From Streptomyces caatingaensis (GTDB lineage: Bacteria; Actinomycetota; Actinomycetes; Streptomycetales; Streptomycetaceae), in contig NZ_LFXA01000005.1 of assembly GCF_001187435.1 (NCBI RefSeq), forward strand, positions 45,135 to 109,134: DNA of 64,000 bases, written 5' to 3'. The position numbers were made by a program, and so were the translations under genes. Shown here one piece after another: positions 23,698 to 33,294 of the stretch. How positions within the stretch are numbered: position 1 is the stretch's first letter; each line of letters begins with the position of its first letter. Below the pieces are notes generated by a model. It was not told the origin of the DNA. It worked only from the letters and a program-made list of their open reading frames with translations, and did not search any database.

Positions 23698-25694
23698 CGC
23701 TGCTCCTCCAGCCACTTCCGGTAGGCTTCGGCGGCCTCGGGCAGCTCGTCATCGACCTGGCGGTCGGTCAGCTCGACCTCACGGAGGACTTCTCTGCCGG
23801 TCTTCTGGTCGATCTCGGCGACAGTCTCGATCCGTTTGACCAGCGCGTCGGAGCCGTCTGCGGTCCGCCGCCAGATGACGTTGCCGCGCTTGTCGTGACC
23901 GACCTTCTCCGCGACGGCCATGAACAGTGGGTAGTCGAGGCCGTCGGCCTCCGCCGCGGCCTCCTCTTCGGCCGACAAGCGGCGCATGAGCACCATCGAG
24001 GTCTGCGTGTCGTTGCCCGGCTGGAAGAGGTCGCGGTGCATGTCGACTACGGCCAGGATCTGGGCCTTCTTCAGGAGCCAGCTACGGACGTAGGCGGTGC
24101 TCGGGTTGTTGAGGATGCCGTTCGGGATGACCATCGCCATCCGGCCGGTGCCGGGAGCGAGCAACTGCAGCGCACGCTCGATGAACAGGATCTCCGGCGG
24201 CTGGGACTTCTGCAGTACCCGGTTGCCGTGCTTGTCGAGCCGGATCGACCAAGTGCCGTCGTCGTCCTGGTCCCACACGGCCGCGAGGTCGTACTGGGAG
24301 AGGATGTCCTCGTCGTCGATTGGGATCTTCGCACCGAACGGCGGATTGGACACGATGACGTCAATCGAGCCCAGAGGCACGGCCTCGCGCAGGCTCCTGG
24401 ACCACTTGTGGGGGTTCTCCAGGGTGTTGGCCTGGAACAGGCCGCCGGAGCCGTCGTTGTTCATGACCATGTTCATCTTTGCGGCACGGACGAGCGCGGG
24501 ATTCAGGTCAATGCCGAGGACGCACTGGCGGAAGTACTCATCCCTGCGGCGGTAGAGCTCGTCGCGCTCGAAGTCGGTGCCCTGCGCGGGGTCGTCCCAT
24601 TGCTCGCGCTCCGTGCGCTCGATGTACTCGAGCGCATGGTTCATCGCGGTGATCAGGAAGCCGCCGGTACCGCAGGACGGGTCGAGGAGCCGCTCCCCCG
24701 GCTGGGGGTCGAGCATGGTGACCGCCATGCGGCAGGCGTTGCGCGGCGTGAAGAATTCCCCTCGGTCGCCGCGCAGGTTCGACCCGACGATCTCCTCATA
24801 GGCGACGCCCTTGACATCGACCGGCGACCGCAGCAGGGAGTAGCCCTGCAGCTCGGTAACCACGTACGCCACGACCTCGGGCTTGAGGTCGATGTCCGTG
24901 TCCTTGGCATCAAATATCATCGGGTACTTCTTGACCACCCGCTGCTCGAAGAGCCCCTGGATGCGCTTCTTCGCCGCAGATGCGACCGTCGAGCTCCCGC
25001 GCTCGGAGGGCGTCGCGAAGAAGTTCAGCTTTGGCGCCCGCTCGTCCTCGATCTTCGTGAAGATCAGCTTGAGCAGCTCCCAGAACGCCTCCGTCTTCTG
25101 CTTGCCCTCGTGCGCCGCGATGTAGTTGTGGCAGCGCCGGAACGCGAAGAGCAGGTTGTCGGCCGTGGCGACCTTCAGGTCCTTGCGGCTGGGCCTCTGG
25201 GCGTCGGCCTCAGTCTGGCCGAATCCAGGGATATCGATGATCTCCTCGAACGTCCAGCCGCCCTTGCCGTCACCGCGCTTGGCGAAGCAGAACCGGTCGG
25301 TGCCGTTCGTCCACATCCCGTACTGGGCGTTGAGGCACGAGGCCATGTACGACTGGAGCTGACCGACGCCCTCCGTGCGGTGGGTCGGCTTGACGTCGGC
25401 TTTCTTGGTCTCGACCAGGATGTACGCGTTCGCCTGGGTGTGGTCAGCGCCCTTACCAAAGACCACGATGTCGACGCGCTTACGCGCCGACCCGACCCTG
25501 ATGGTGAACTCCGGGGCGCAGTCGGCCGGGGCGTACTTGTACTGGCGGACGAGGGCCTTCTCGATGTTCTGCCGGACGTACTCCTCGGGCGTGTCGTTGA
25601 CGAACTTCCCGGTCAGGAAGTCGGCAACCTTGCCGTCCGGGACGGACCCGACCGGGGTCACTGACGGAGTGGGCACGGGCGTCGCGACGGACAC
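23694..25694 (-). CDS. Nuclease-methyltransferase fusion (HsdM with HSDR_N-like domain)
   Basis: A 666-residue protein with a nuclease fold joined to an adenine methylase. Residues 35-135 resemble the HSDR_N domain: RKRVDIVVFG (Asp75) and YILVETKKAD (Glu95, Lys97) give a PD-(D/E)xK site. Residues 290-600 are an N6-adenine methyltransferase with RGEFFTPRNACRMAV, SAM motif DPSCGTGGFL (338-347) and catalytic NPPFG (450-454). No helicase/translocase subunit is encoded next to it, so cleavage probably does not need long-range translocation, as in type IIG or type I-like two-gene systems. GTG 25694 follows GAAGGAAA. Confidence 0.8.
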   Translation of the reverse strand: MSVATPVPTPSVTPVGSVPDGKVADFLTGKFVNDTPEEYVRQNIEKALVRQYKYAPADCAPEFTIRVGSARKRVDIVVFGKGADHTQANAYILVETKKADVKPTHRTEGVGQLQSYMASCLNAQYGMWTNGTDRFCFAKRGDGKGGWTFEEIIDIPGFGQTEADAQRPSRKDLKVATADNLLFAFRRCHNYIAAHEGKQKTEAFWELLKLIFTKIEDERAPKLNFFATPSERGSSTVASAAKKRIQGLFEQRVVKKYPMIFDAKDTDIDLKPEVVAYVVTELQGYSLLRSPVDVKGVAYEEIVGSNLRGDRGEFFTPRNACRMAVTMLDPQPGERLLDPSCGTGGFLITAMNHALEYIERTEREQWDDPAQGTDFERDELYRRRDEYFRQCVLGIDLNPALVRAAKMNMVMNNDGSGGLFQANTLENPHKWSRSLREAVPLGSIDVIVSNPPFGAKIPIDDEDILSQYDLAAVWDQDDDGTWSIRLDKHGNRVLQKSQPPEILFIERALQLLAPGTGRMAMVIPNGILNNPSTAYVRSWLLKKAQILAVVDMHRDLFQPGNDTQTSMVLMRRLSAEEEAAAEADGLDYPLFMAVAEKVGHDKRGNVIWRRTADGSDALVKRIETVAEIDQKTGREVLREVELTDRQVDDELPEAAEAYRKWLEEQR

Positions 25695-25734
25695 TTGGTT
25701 TCCTTCTCAGAGTCGCCGGATGTAAGCCCACATC

Positions 25735-26116
25735 TTGCCGCACGGAGACGGTCATGCGCACGAGGACCTCCTCGCCGCGGACGAGAAGTCGTACGGCTTC
25801 ACCTCGGGAACCGGCGAGCCGCTCAAACCGAGCACCGACTACAACCACTGGAAGCGGCTCCTGCACAAGGCCGGCATTCGCGACGTCCGCCACACCGCCT
25901 CGACTGCCTGCTCGGTGTGCCGGAGCGGATCGTGATGGCGATCACGGGTTGGTCCTCGACCTCGATGGCCCAGCGCTACCAGCGCGTGACCGAGTCGATG
26001 TTGAACGATGCCGGCAGGGAGATCGGGCGACTCTGTGGGGAGACATCGGATCTGGCCCAGAGGGCCTCGGGGAAGACGCAGCCTCCAACTGAGACCAAAA
26101 CTGAGACCACGGAACG
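25735..26116 (+). pseudogene. Decayed 3' end of a second tyrosine integrase
   Basis: Two frames must be joined to read an integrase C-terminus: first YGFTSGTGEPLKPSTDYNHW then KRLLHKAGIRDVRHTAS, then, after a frameshift near 25910, LLGVPERIVMAITGWSSTSM and AQRYQRVTESMLNDAGREIG with the catalytic Tyr in QRYQR. It ends in PTETKTETTERRRSRP. The catalytic-domain N-terminal part and the rest of the gene are absent. It points toward tRNA-Ser 50 bp downstream, the classic position of an integrase beside its attachment site. Confidence 0.75.
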
Positions 26117-26118
26117 AC

Positions 26119-26151
26119 GAAGGTCCCGGCCGCTGTGTGGTCGGGACCTTC
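26119..26151 (-). terminator. Terminator of tRNA-Ser
   Basis: GAAGGTCCCG and CGGGACCTTC are perfect 10-bp inverted repeats with a 13-nt loop, 19 bp beyond the 3' end of the minus-strand tRNA gene. It also lies within the tail of the integrase remnant, so the tail either evolved around it or was brought in with the attachment site. Confidence 0.6.
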
Positions 26152-26169
26152 GTTTCGGCTGGTCAGCCA

Positions 26170-26257
26170 TGGCGGAGGATACGAGATTCGAACTCGTGAG
26201 GGGTTGCCCCCAACACGCTTTCCAAGCGTGCGCCCTAGGCCTCTAGGCGAATCCTCC
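26170..26257 (-). tRNA. tRNA-Ser(GGA), CCA encoded
   Basis: Read on the minus strand the gene begins GGAGGATTCGCC and ends TATCCTCCGCCA. The acceptor stem GGAGGAT/ATCCTCC is perfect. The anticodon stem-loop CGCTTGGAAAGCG gives anticodon GGA (codons UCC/UCU). The long variable arm typical of tRNA-Ser (TGTTGGGGGCAACCCCTCA region) and the GTTCGAATC T-loop are present. The 3' end faces the accessory region to the left, so it is a probable integration site. Confidence 0.97.
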
Positions 26258-26360
26258 GCCGCAAACAATACAAGACGCGGAGCAGTGCTCGCGAACCTGC
26301 TTCCGAGGGGTGGGGGCGGGGGGTCCGGAGGGCCCCGCGGGTGCGCTAGGCTGAGGGCAA

Positions 26361-26446
26361 GCCCCTCACGTGGCGCTATCTCACCCAACTCCCCCAGGGC
26401 CGGAAGGCAGCAAGGGTAAGTGGGCTCTGGCGGGTACGTGAGGGGC
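26361..26446 (+). ncRNA. ffs: Signal recognition particle RNA (4.5S type)
   Basis: The ends pair as GCCCCTCACGT with ACGTGAGGGGC. The apical part has CCAGGGCCGGAAGGCAGCAA, the conserved SRP RNA domain IV with a GGAA tetraloop and the asymmetric internal loop bound by Ffh. Its length and its place just upstream of dnaX fit other Streptomyces. It would act with Ffh in co-translational membrane targeting. Confidence 0.95.
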
Positions 26447-26539
26447 CCTTGTGTTTCCCGGGGGCTCCGAGGGCTGTGGGAGCCCAGGGGGAACTGTGAT
26501 CGAAGCCACTTGTCAGTGGGGCCCGATATCGTCGTAGGC

Positions 26540-28768
26540 GTGTCGTCCCTCGCGCTCTACCGCCGCTACCGTCCCGAGTCCTTCGCCGAGGTCATCGGGC
26601 AGGAGCATGTCACCGACCCGCTGCAGCAGGCGCTGCGGAACAACCGGGTAAATCACGCGTACCTGTTCAGCGGGCCGCGCGGCTGCGGCAAGACGACCAG
26701 TGCGCGCATCCTCGCCCGCTGTCTGAACTGCGAGCAGGGCCCGACGCCGACGCCGTGCGGCGAGTGCCAGTCCTGCCGCGACCTCGCGCGGAACGGGCGC
26801 GGGTCGATCGACGTGATCGAGATCGACGCCGCCTCCCACGGTGGTGTGGACGACGCCCGTGAGCTGCGGGAGAAGGCCTTCTTCGGCCCGGCCTCCAGCC
26901 GGTACAAGATCTACATCATCGACGAGGCGCACATGGTCACCTCGGCGGGCTTCAACGCCCTGCTGAAGGTGGTCGAGGAGCCGCCGGAGCACCTCAAGTT
27001 CATCTTCGCGACGACCGAGCCCGAGAAGGTCATCGGGACGATCCGCTCGCGCACGCACCACTACCCGTTCCGGCTCGTCCCGCCCGGGACCCTCCGGGAG
27101 TACCTGGGCCAGGTGTGCGAGCAGGAGAAGATCCCCGTCGAGGACGGCGTGCTGCCGCTCGTCGTACGGGCGGGCGCGGGGTCCGTGCGTGACTCGATGT
27201 CCGTGATGGACCAGCTCCTCGCCGGCGCCGGCGAGGACGGTGTGACGTACGCCATGGCCACGTCGCTGCTGGGCTACACCGACGGCTCCCTGCTCGACGC
27301 CGTGGTGGACGCGTTCGCCGCCGGGGACGGGGGCGCCGCCTTCGAGGTCGTCGACCGCGTCATCGAGGGGGGCAACGACCCCCGCCGCTTCGTCGCCGAC
27401 CTGCTGGAGCGGCTCCGCGACCTGGTGATCCTGGCCGCCGTGCCGGACGCGGCCGGGAAGGGGCTCATCGACGCCCCCGCCGACGTCGTCGAGCGCATGC
27501 AGGCGCAGGCGTCCGTCTTCGGCGCCGGCGAGCTCAGCCGGGCCGCCGACCTGGTCAACGAGGGCCTGACGGAGATGCGGGGCGCCACCTCGCCCCGGCT
27601 CCAGCTCGAGCTGATCTGCGCCCGGGTGCTGCTCCCCGGCGCCTACGACGACGAGCGGTCCGTGCGGGCCCGGCTCGACCGGCTGGAGCGTCAGGGCGTC
27701 GGCGGGGGGCCCGCCGCGGGCGGGTTCGTCGCCCCGGCGCCGGCCGCGCCGTCCGCCGGTTACGTGCCGGGGCCGCAGGGGCACGACCCGGCCTCGACGC
27801 CCGGTCTCTCCGGGCCGGCGGCGGCCCGCGCAGCGGTCGCGCCCCCGGCGTCGGCCGTGCCCGCGCCGGGCGGTCCGTCCCCGGCGACGCCCGCCGTGCA
27901 GGAGCCGCCCCGGCCCGCCCCGGCGGCCACCGCGCCTCCCGCACCTCAGCCGCAGCAGGCCCCGGCGCCCGCTCCGGCACCCGCCGCACGGCCCGGCGCC
28001 TGGCCGACCGCGGCAGCCCCGGGCGCGGGCGGAGGCACCCCCGCGGCGCAGCCGGGGGCCTGGCCCACGGCCGCCCAGCCGGGCGCCTGGCCGGCCGGCG
28101 CCCAGGCCCCGCAGCAGGCCGCGCCCGCATCGGCGCCCGCGCCCACCCCCGCGTCCGCCCCCGCCCCGGCGCCCGCCGCGGGCAGCGGTGATGTGACGCA
28201 GGCCCGCCAGATGTGGCCCCAGATCCTGGAGGCGGTCAAGAACCGCCGCCGCTTCACCTGGATCCTGCTCAGCCAGAACGCCCAGGTCGCGGGGTTCGAC
28301 GGCGCGACCCTCCAGGTCGGCTTCTCCAACGCCGGCGCCCGCGACAGCTTCGCCAACAGCGGCAGCGAGGACGTCCTGCGCCAGGCGCTGCACGACGCCT
28401 TCGGCGTGCAGTGGAAGATCGAGCTCATCGTCGACGCCGGCGGCGGCCCCGTCGGTGGTCCGGGCGCGGGCGGGGGCGGCGGCGGCTTCGCGCCCGCCGC
28501 GCCGTACGCCGCTCCGGCGGCCCCCGCGCCTCCGCAGGCGCAGCCCGCGCCCGCACCCCGTCCGGCGGCTCCGGCGGAGCCCCGGCCCGCCGCGCCCTCC
28601 GCGCCCGCGCAGCCCTACCGCGAGCCGGAGCCCCCGCGGGCCGTCTCCCCCGAGGACGACATGCCCGCCGAGGACGACCCCGACCTCGACGAGACGGCCC
28701 TCACGGGGCACGACCTGATCGTCCGCGAGCTCGGTGCCACGGTCATCGAGGAGATCGCCAACGAGTAG
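26540..28768 (+). CDS. dnaX: DNA polymerase III gamma/tau subunit
   Basis: A 742-residue clamp-loader ATPase. GTG 26540 begins the conserved SSLALYRRYRPESFAEVIGQ; earlier in-frame starts would overlap the SRP RNA gene. Walker A GPRGCGKTT (45-53), the zinc module (CLNCEQGPTPTPCGECQSC, 61-79), DEAH (128-131) and TTEPEKVIGTIRSRTHHYPF are all present. Residues from about 395 to 555 and 635 to 690 are extremely Pro/Ala-rich, characteristic of actinobacterial tau linkers, and a conserved fold lies between them (MWPQILEAVKNRRRFTWILL). The protein loads the sliding clamp and couples helicase to polymerase. Confidence 0.97.
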   Translation: MSSLALYRRYRPESFAEVIGQEHVTDPLQQALRNNRVNHAYLFSGPRGCGKTTSARILARCLNCEQGPTPTPCGECQSCRDLARNGRGSIDVIEIDAASHGGVDDARELREKAFFGPASSRYKIYIIDEAHMVTSAGFNALLKVVEEPPEHLKFIFATTEPEKVIGTIRSRTHHYPFRLVPPGTLREYLGQVCEQEKIPVEDGVLPLVVRAGAGSVRDSMSVMDQLLAGAGEDGVTYAMATSLLGYTDGSLLDAVVDAFAAGDGGAAFEVVDRVIEGGNDPRRFVADLLERLRDLVILAAVPDAAGKGLIDAPADVVERMQAQASVFGAGELSRAADLVNEGLTEMRGATSPRLQLELICARVLLPGAYDDERSVRARLDRLERQGVGGGPAAGGFVAPAPAAPSAGYVPGPQGHDPASTPGLSGPAAARAAVAPPASAVPAPGGPSPATPAVQEPPRPAPAATAPPAPQPQQAPAPAPAPAARPGAWPTAAAPGAGGGTPAAQPGAWPTAAQPGAWPAGAQAPQQAAPASAPAPTPASAPAPAPAAGSGDVTQARQMWPQILEAVKNRRRFTWILLSQNAQVAGFDGATLQVGFSNAGARDSFANSGSEDVLRQALHDAFGVQWKIELIVDAGGGPVGGPGAGGGGGGFAPAAPYAAPAAPAPPQAQPAPAPRPAAPAEPRPAAPSAPAQPYREPEPPRAVSPEDDMPAEDDPDLDETALTGHDLIVRELGATVIEEIANE

Positions 28769-29027
28769 CGGAGGGGAAGGGCGGGGCGTCAGGGGGCCCG
28801 GAGGTCCCCGGGAAGCGGTGTGTTCCCGGGCGCCGGGCGCCCGCTCCGTACTTTTCCCCACGCATGGCGCGCCGCGTCCGGCGACCACGTAGGCTCGGGC
28901 TACCGACCCGCGTCGGACCGGCGGATCCGCGAGGCTCCCCGGGGTTCCCGGGGCCCGGAGTGTCCGGGTTTCCCGGACCGGCCGGTGCGCGTCGTACCCG
29001 TAGTCGCGAGAGCACAGGAGCGAAGCC

Positions 29028-29384
29028 GTGATCCCCGGTGGTGGCCAGCCCAACATGCAGCAGCTGCTTCAGCAGGCCCAGAAGATGCAGCAGGACCTCG
29101 CCGCGGCTCAGCAGGAGCTCGCGGAGACCCCGGTCGAGGGCTCGGCCGGCGGCGGCCTGGTCAAGGCCACCGTCACCGGCGCCGGGGAGCTCCAGGCCCT
29201 GGCGATCGACCCCAAGGCCGTCGACCCGGAGGGCACGACCCCCGAGGAGATCGCCGAGACCCTCGCCGACCTGGTCCTCGCCGCCGTCCGTGACGCCAAC
29301 ACGGCCGCCGCGCAGCTCCAGCAGCAGAAGCTGGGCCCGCTCGCCCAGGGCCTCGGCGGCGGTCTGCCCGGCCTCGGCTTCTGA
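29028..29384 (+). CDS. YbaB/EbfC-family nucleoid-associated protein
   Basis: A 118-residue DNA-binding protein with the family layout: an N-terminal Gln-rich coiled coil ([20 protein letters not shown]), then [20 protein letters not shown] and the dimerisation helix ([18 protein letters not shown]). GTG 29028 follows CAGGAG. It lies between dnaX and recR, the usual bacterial order. Members bind DNA as pincer-shaped dimers and are thought to aid recombination or nucleoid structure. Confidence 0.92.
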   Translation: MIPGGGQPNMQQLLQQAQKMQQDLAAAQQELAETPVEGSAGGGLVKATVTGAGELQALAIDPKAVDPEGTTPEEIAETLADLVLAAVRDANTAAAQLQQQKLGPLAQGLGGGLPGLGF

Positions 29385-29435
29385 TCCCGCCGGGCCGGAG
29401 CCGGCCCGTCCGCATCCCGAAGGAGAACCCGATCC

Positions 29436-30035
29436 GTGTATGAAGGCGTGGTCCAGGACCTGATCGACGAGCTGGGCAGGCTGCCCGGCATCGGTCCCAA
29501 GAGCGCCCAGCGGATCGCCTTCCACATCCTCCAGGCCGAGCCGGCCGACGTCCGCCGGCTCGCCCACGCGCTGACCGAGGTGAAGGCCAAGGTCCGGTTC
29601 TGCGTGGTCTGCGGCAACGTGGCGCAGGAGGAGCGCTGCCGCGTCTGCCAGGACCCGCGCCGCGACCCGGCCGTCATCTGCGTCGTCGAGGAGCCGAAGG
29701 ACGTCGTCGCCATCGAGCGGACGCGGGAGTTCCGCGGCCGCTACCACGTGCTCGGCGGGGCCATCAGCCCCATCGAGGGCGTCGGCCCCGACGATCTGCG
29801 CATCCGTGAGCTGCTGGCCCGGCTCGCGGACGGATCGGTCACCGAGCTGATCCTCGCCACGGATCCCAACCTCGAGGGCGAGGCCACGGCCACGTATCTG
29901 GCGCGCATGGTGAAGCCGATGGGACTGAAAGTCACCCGGCTCGCCAGCGGGCTCCCTGTGGGCGGAGACTTGGAATATGCCGACGAGGTCACGCTCGGGC
30001 GTGCCTTCGAAGGGAGACGACTTCTCGATGTCTGA
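29436..30035 (+). CDS. recR: Recombination protein RecR
   Basis: A 199-residue protein of standard length. [17 protein letters not shown] (near residue 15) is the helix-hairpin-helix; [16 protein letters not shown] (56-71) is the four-cysteine zinc finger; [16 protein letters not shown] opens the Toprim domain; [17 protein letters not shown] follows. It acts with RecF and RecO to load RecA at gaps. GTG 29436 is preceded by AAGGAGAAC. The stop overlaps the ATG of the next gene. Confidence 0.97.
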   Translation: MYEGVVQDLIDELGRLPGIGPKSAQRIAFHILQAEPADVRRLAHALTEVKAKVRFCVVCGNVAQEERCRVCQDPRRDPAVICVVEEPKDVVAIERTREFRGRYHVLGGAISPIEGVGPDDLRIRELLARLADGSVTELILATDPNLEGEATATYLARMVKPMGLKVTRLASGLPVGGDLEYADEVTLGRAFEGRRLLDV

Positions 30036-30684
30036 CGCAACGCTCCACGACGCCAAGCGCGATCCCGACGACTTCGCGGTCTCGATCGCGGACTCGATCG
30101 AGAGCTTCCTCGTGGCCGTCGCCGAGGTGTCCCGCGGCGACGAGCCCGACAGCGCCGTTCCCTTCCTGCTGCTGGAGGTCTCGCAGCTGCTCCTCACCGG
30201 CGGCCGCCTCGGTGCCCACGAGGACTTCCTGCCCGACGAGCGCTACGAGCCCGACGTCGGTCCGGAACCGGACGTGGACGAGCTCCGCGAGCGTTTCGCC
30301 GCGCTCCTCGACCCGGTGGACGTCTACTCCGAGGTCTTCGACCCGTACGTGCCGCGCAGCGTCCCGGTCGCCTGCCGGATCTCCGACGACCTCGCCGACA
30401 TCGTCACCGACCTGCGGCACGGCATGGCCCACTACCGCGACGGCCGGGTCAGCGAGGCCCTGTGGTGGTGGCAGTTCTCCTACCTCTCCAACTGGGGCCC
30501 CACCGCGTCCGCGACGCTGCGTGCCCTCCAGTCCCTCGTCGCGCACGTCCGGCTCGACCAGCCGCTGGACGAGCTCGACGGCCTCGACACGGACACGGTG
30601 GGCACGGAGGAGCAGCTGGAGGAGGAGGCCGGCCGGGTCATGGCCGCCGAGATCGGCGCGGGGCCGGGCCTGCGCTCGGTCTGA
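30028..30684 (+). CDS. DUF5063 domain-containing protein
   Basis: A 218-residue acidic soluble protein that follows recR in Streptomyces. It has a helical N-terminus ([20 protein letters not shown]), an Asp-rich middle ([20 protein letters not shown]) and [20 protein letters not shown] near residue 145, a Trp-rich helix typical of the family. No function is known. ATG 30028 overlaps the recR stop, so translation is probably coupled. Confidence 0.8.
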   Translation: MSDATLHDAKRDPDDFAVSIADSIESFLVAVAEVSRGDEPDSAVPFLLLEVSQLLLTGGRLGAHEDFLPDERYEPDVGPEPDVDELRERFAALLDPVDVYSEVFDPYVPRSVPVACRISDDLADIVTDLRHGMAHYRDGRVSEALWWWQFSYLSNWGPTASATLRALQSLVAHVRLDQPLDELDGLDTDTVGTEEQLEEEAGRVMAAEIGAGPGLRSV

Positions 30685-30960
30685 ACCGCCGTATCCCCGG
30701 GGCCTGGTGAGGAGCCCCGGTGCGGGACCTGTGACGGGTTCCGGCGCGTCCGTACGCCCAACTCCCGGGAACCGGGACCTTTTTCGGGCCCCGGTTCAAG
30801 AACTCCTTTCGCGGGCGGCCGGCGCCGGAGAATCTCGGTTCACCGCCCGCGGCGGCGGCCGAATGTGCGGCAATGTCTCACGATGCGGCTCTTTCCTGGC
30901 CGAATTCCCGCCCTCGTTAGACTGAACCGACCGCAATACACAGAGCTGCGAGGAGCGCAC

Positions 30961-32232
30961 GTGGGCCTTGTCGTGCAGAAGTACGGAGGCTCCTCCGTTG
31001 CCGATGCCGAGGGCATCAAGCGGGTCGCCAAGCGAATCGTGGAAGCCAAGAAGAACGGCCACCAGGTCGTCGTCGTGGTTTCCGCGATGGGCGACACGAC
31101 GGATGAGCTGATCGACCTCGCCGAGCAGGTATCGCCGATTCCTGCCGGGCGCGAGTTCGACATGCTGCTGACCGCCGGAGAGCGGATCTCCATGGCGCTG
31201 CTGGCGATGGCGATCAAAAACCTCGGCCACGAGGCGCAGTCGTTCACCGGCAGCCAGGCCGGTGTCATCACGGACTCGGTCCACAACAAGGCGCGCATCA
31301 TCGATGTCACGCCGGGCCGCATCCAGCAGTCGGTGGACGCGGGGAACATCGCGATCGTCGCCGGCTTCCAGGGCGTGTCCCAGGACAAGAAGGACATCAC
31401 GACGCTGGGCCGGGGCGGCTCGGACACCACGGCCGTGGCGCTCGCCGCGGCGCTGGACGCCGAGGTCTGCGAGATCTACACGGACGTGGACGGCGTCTTC
31501 ACCGCCGACCCCCGTGTGGTGAAGAAGGCCCGCAAGATCGAGTGGATCTCGTTCGAGGACATGCTGGAGCTGGCGAGCTCCGGCTCCAAGGTGCTCCTGC
31601 ACCGCTGTGTCGAGTACGCGCGCCGTTACAACATCCCGATCCATGTGCGGTCGTCCTTCTCGGGGCTCAAGGGCACATGGGTGAGCAACGAGCCTCCAGG
31701 AGGTCAGCCGGTGGAGCAGGCGATCATCTCGGGTGTCGCGCACGACACGTCCGAGGCCAAGGTCACGGTCGTGGGCGTGCCCGACAAGCCGGGCGAGGCG
31801 GCCACGATCTTCCGCGCCATCGCGGATGCCGAGATCAACATCGACATGGTGGTGCAGAACGTCTCCGCGGCGTCCACCGGTCTGACGGACATCTCCTTCA
31901 CCCTGCCGAAGACCGAGGGCCGCAAGGCGATCGAGGCGCTGGAGAAGACCAAGGGCGGCGTCGGCTTCGAGTCGCTGCGCTACGACGACCAGATCGCCAA
32001 GATCTCGCTGGTCGGCGCGGGCATGAAGACCAACCCGGGCGTCACGGCGACCTTCTTCGAGGCGCTGTCAAACGCGGGCGTGAACATCGAGCTCATCTCG
32101 ACCTCCGAGATCCGCATCTCGGTCGTCACGCGCGCCGACGACGTGAACGAGGCCGTCCGCGCGGTGCACACCGCCTTCGGCCTGGACAGCGAGAACGACG
32201 AGGCCGTCGTCTACGGGGGCACGGGGCGCTGA
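30961..32232 (+). CDS. lysC: Aspartokinase (alpha and beta subunits)
   Basis: A 423-residue aspartate kinase phosphorylating aspartate in the first step to lysine, threonine, methionine and diaminopimelate. The catalytic domain begins [19 protein letters not shown] and has [17 protein letters not shown] near residue 155 and [15 protein letters not shown]. Two ACT domains follow, the first starting [18 protein letters not shown], with the [11 protein letters not shown] and [20 protein letters not shown] segments that bind feedback inhibitors. GTG 30961 is preceded by CGAGGAG. An internal start for the regulatory subunit lies at 31711. No asd gene follows, although ask-asd pairs are common in actinomycetes. 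Confidence 0.95.
   Translation: MGLVVQKYGGSSVADAEGIKRVAKRIVEAKKNGHQVVVVVSAMGDTTDELIDLAEQVSPIPAGREFDMLLTAGERISMALLAMAIKNLGHEAQSFTGSQAGVITDSVHNKARIIDVTPGRIQQSVDAGNIAIVAGFQGVSQDKKDITTLGRGGSDTTAVALAAALDAEVCEIYTDVDGVFTADPRVVKKARKIEWISFEDMLELASSGSKVLLHRCVEYARRYNIPIHVRSSFSGLKGTWVSNEPPGGQPVEQAIISGVAHDTSEAKVTVVGVPDKPGEAATIFRAIADAEINIDMVVQNVSAASTGLTDISFTLPKTEGRKAIEALEKTKGGVGFESLRYDDQIAKISLVGAGMKTNPGVTATFFEALSNAGVNIELISTSEIRISVVTRADDVNEAVRAVHTAFGLDSENDEAVVYGGTGR
31698..31713 (+). promoter_or_regulatory. Internal ribosome binding site and start for aspartokinase beta
   Basis: AGGAGGT (31698-31704) lies 6 bp ahead of GTG at 31711, in frame with lysC. A product starting there would be 173 residues and begin [20 protein letters not shown], matching where the beta subunit of the alpha2-beta2 aspartokinases of Corynebacterium starts. 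The match to the ideal Shine-Dalgarno inside a coding sequence is too good to be incidental. Confidence 0.8.
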
Positions 32233-32580
32233 GCCACCGGCCTCCCCGACCGATGCGCGGGCGGGTGCCCGGGGCGGGACGCGGCGTTCCGCATCCGCTC
32301 CGGGCCCGTTCGTACCGCCGAACTCATGGCGGCCGGGTCCGCGGCTCCGCAATACTGGTGGGCGTGTGAAGGTTCTGTGATCAAGCCGTTGATCCAGACC
32401 CCTTGAACCGCGCGTGGACGCCCTGGAGTGCGCTCACCGGGTCGGGGCGGTGCGGGGCGTCAGGGGAGGGCTGGTACGCATGAGGGCGTGTGGTGCGCTG
32501 TCCGGCGCCGGATCGGTGCCGGGATCCCCCAGGGTGCCCGGGGCGTACAACCCTGACGGGGGCAGGCGTGTCCAACAGGC
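32233..32580. other. Intergenic stretch between lysC and the sigma factor gene
   Basis: About 350 bp with no convincing coding frame. A Streptomyces-type aspartate-semialdehyde dehydrogenase gene is not here. The region presumably holds the sigma factor promoter; I see no clear hairpin or operator. Confidence 0.5.
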
Positions 32581-33294
32581 GTGGCAGAGGTCATCAGCAT
32601 GGCGACGGTCCCGAGACGTGGCGGCGCCACGACGCGCACGCGTGCTCCGGGCGGTATGCCGGTGATCGCGCCCTGGCCCGCCTCGTCCTCTTCGCCGTCG
32701 TCGACCCCGTCCGAGCAGCCGGGCGGCTCCGGGCGGATTCCCGCCCAGAAGGGCGGGGAGCAGGCGTCGGTGACGCCGCTGCCGCAGCCGGCGGCGGCAG
32801 CGGGGACCACCGTCGACCACCTCACCGAGACGTACCGGGCGCACTACCGGTCGCTGCTCGGCCTCGCCGCACTCCTCCTGGACGACACGGCCTCCTGCGA
32901 GGACGTCGTGCAGGAGGCGTTCATCCGGGTGCACTCCGCCCGGAACCGGGTCCGTGACCCGGAGAAGACCCTGGCCTATCTGCGGCAGACCGTCGTCAAC
33001 CTGTCCCGCTCCGCGCTGCGCCGCCGCATCCTGGGCCTCAAGCTTCTCTCCAAGCCGATGCCGGACATGGCGAGCGCCGAGGAGGGGGCGTACGAACAGC
33101 TGGAGCGAGACCAATTGATCAAGGCGATGCGCGGCCTGCAGCGCCGGCAGCGCGAGGTGCTCGTCCTGCGCTACTTCGCCGATATGACCGAGGCGCAGGT
33201 GGCCGAGGTGCTGGGCCTGTCCATCGGCTCGGTGAAGGCGTACGGCTCGCGGGGGATAGCCGCCCTCCGCGTCGCCATGGAGGCTCCGGCATGA
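32581..33294 (+). CDS. ECF sigma factor, SigE family
   Basis: A 237-residue RNA polymerase sigma factor. Residues 75-135 hold region 2 (ASCEDVVQEAFIRVHSARNR) and 185-235 region 4 (LQRRQREVLVLRYFADMTEA, then VAEVLGLSIGSVKAYGSRGI, the -35-binding HTH). The first ~70 residues are Pro/Ser-rich and disordered. GTG 32581 is the most upstream start; ATG at 32599 or 32656 would shorten only this tail. The stop overlaps the start of the next gene (ATGA), whose product has a membrane anchor and is the likely partner of the sigma factor. Confidence 0.85.
   Translation: MAEVISMATVPRRGGATTRTRAPGGMPVIAPWPASSSSPSSTPSEQPGGSGRIPAQKGGEQASVTPLPQPAAAAGTTVDHLTETYRAHYRSLLGLAALLLDDTASCEDVVQEAFIRVHSARNRVRDPEKTLAYLRQTVVNLSRSALRRRILGLKLLSKPMPDMASAEEGAYEQLERDQLIKAMRGLQRRQREVLVLRYFADMTEAQVAEVLGLSIGSVKAYGSRGIAALRVAMEAPA

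Noticed and set aside
26513..29056. 847-codon frame antisense to dnaX
   Set aside because: Its Gly/Arg-rich composition mirrors the Pro/Ala-rich codons of dnaX; no start signal or motif.
32233..32580. Expected asd gene after aspartokinase
   Set aside because: No aspartate-semialdehyde dehydrogenase sequence is present; the gene must be elsewhere.
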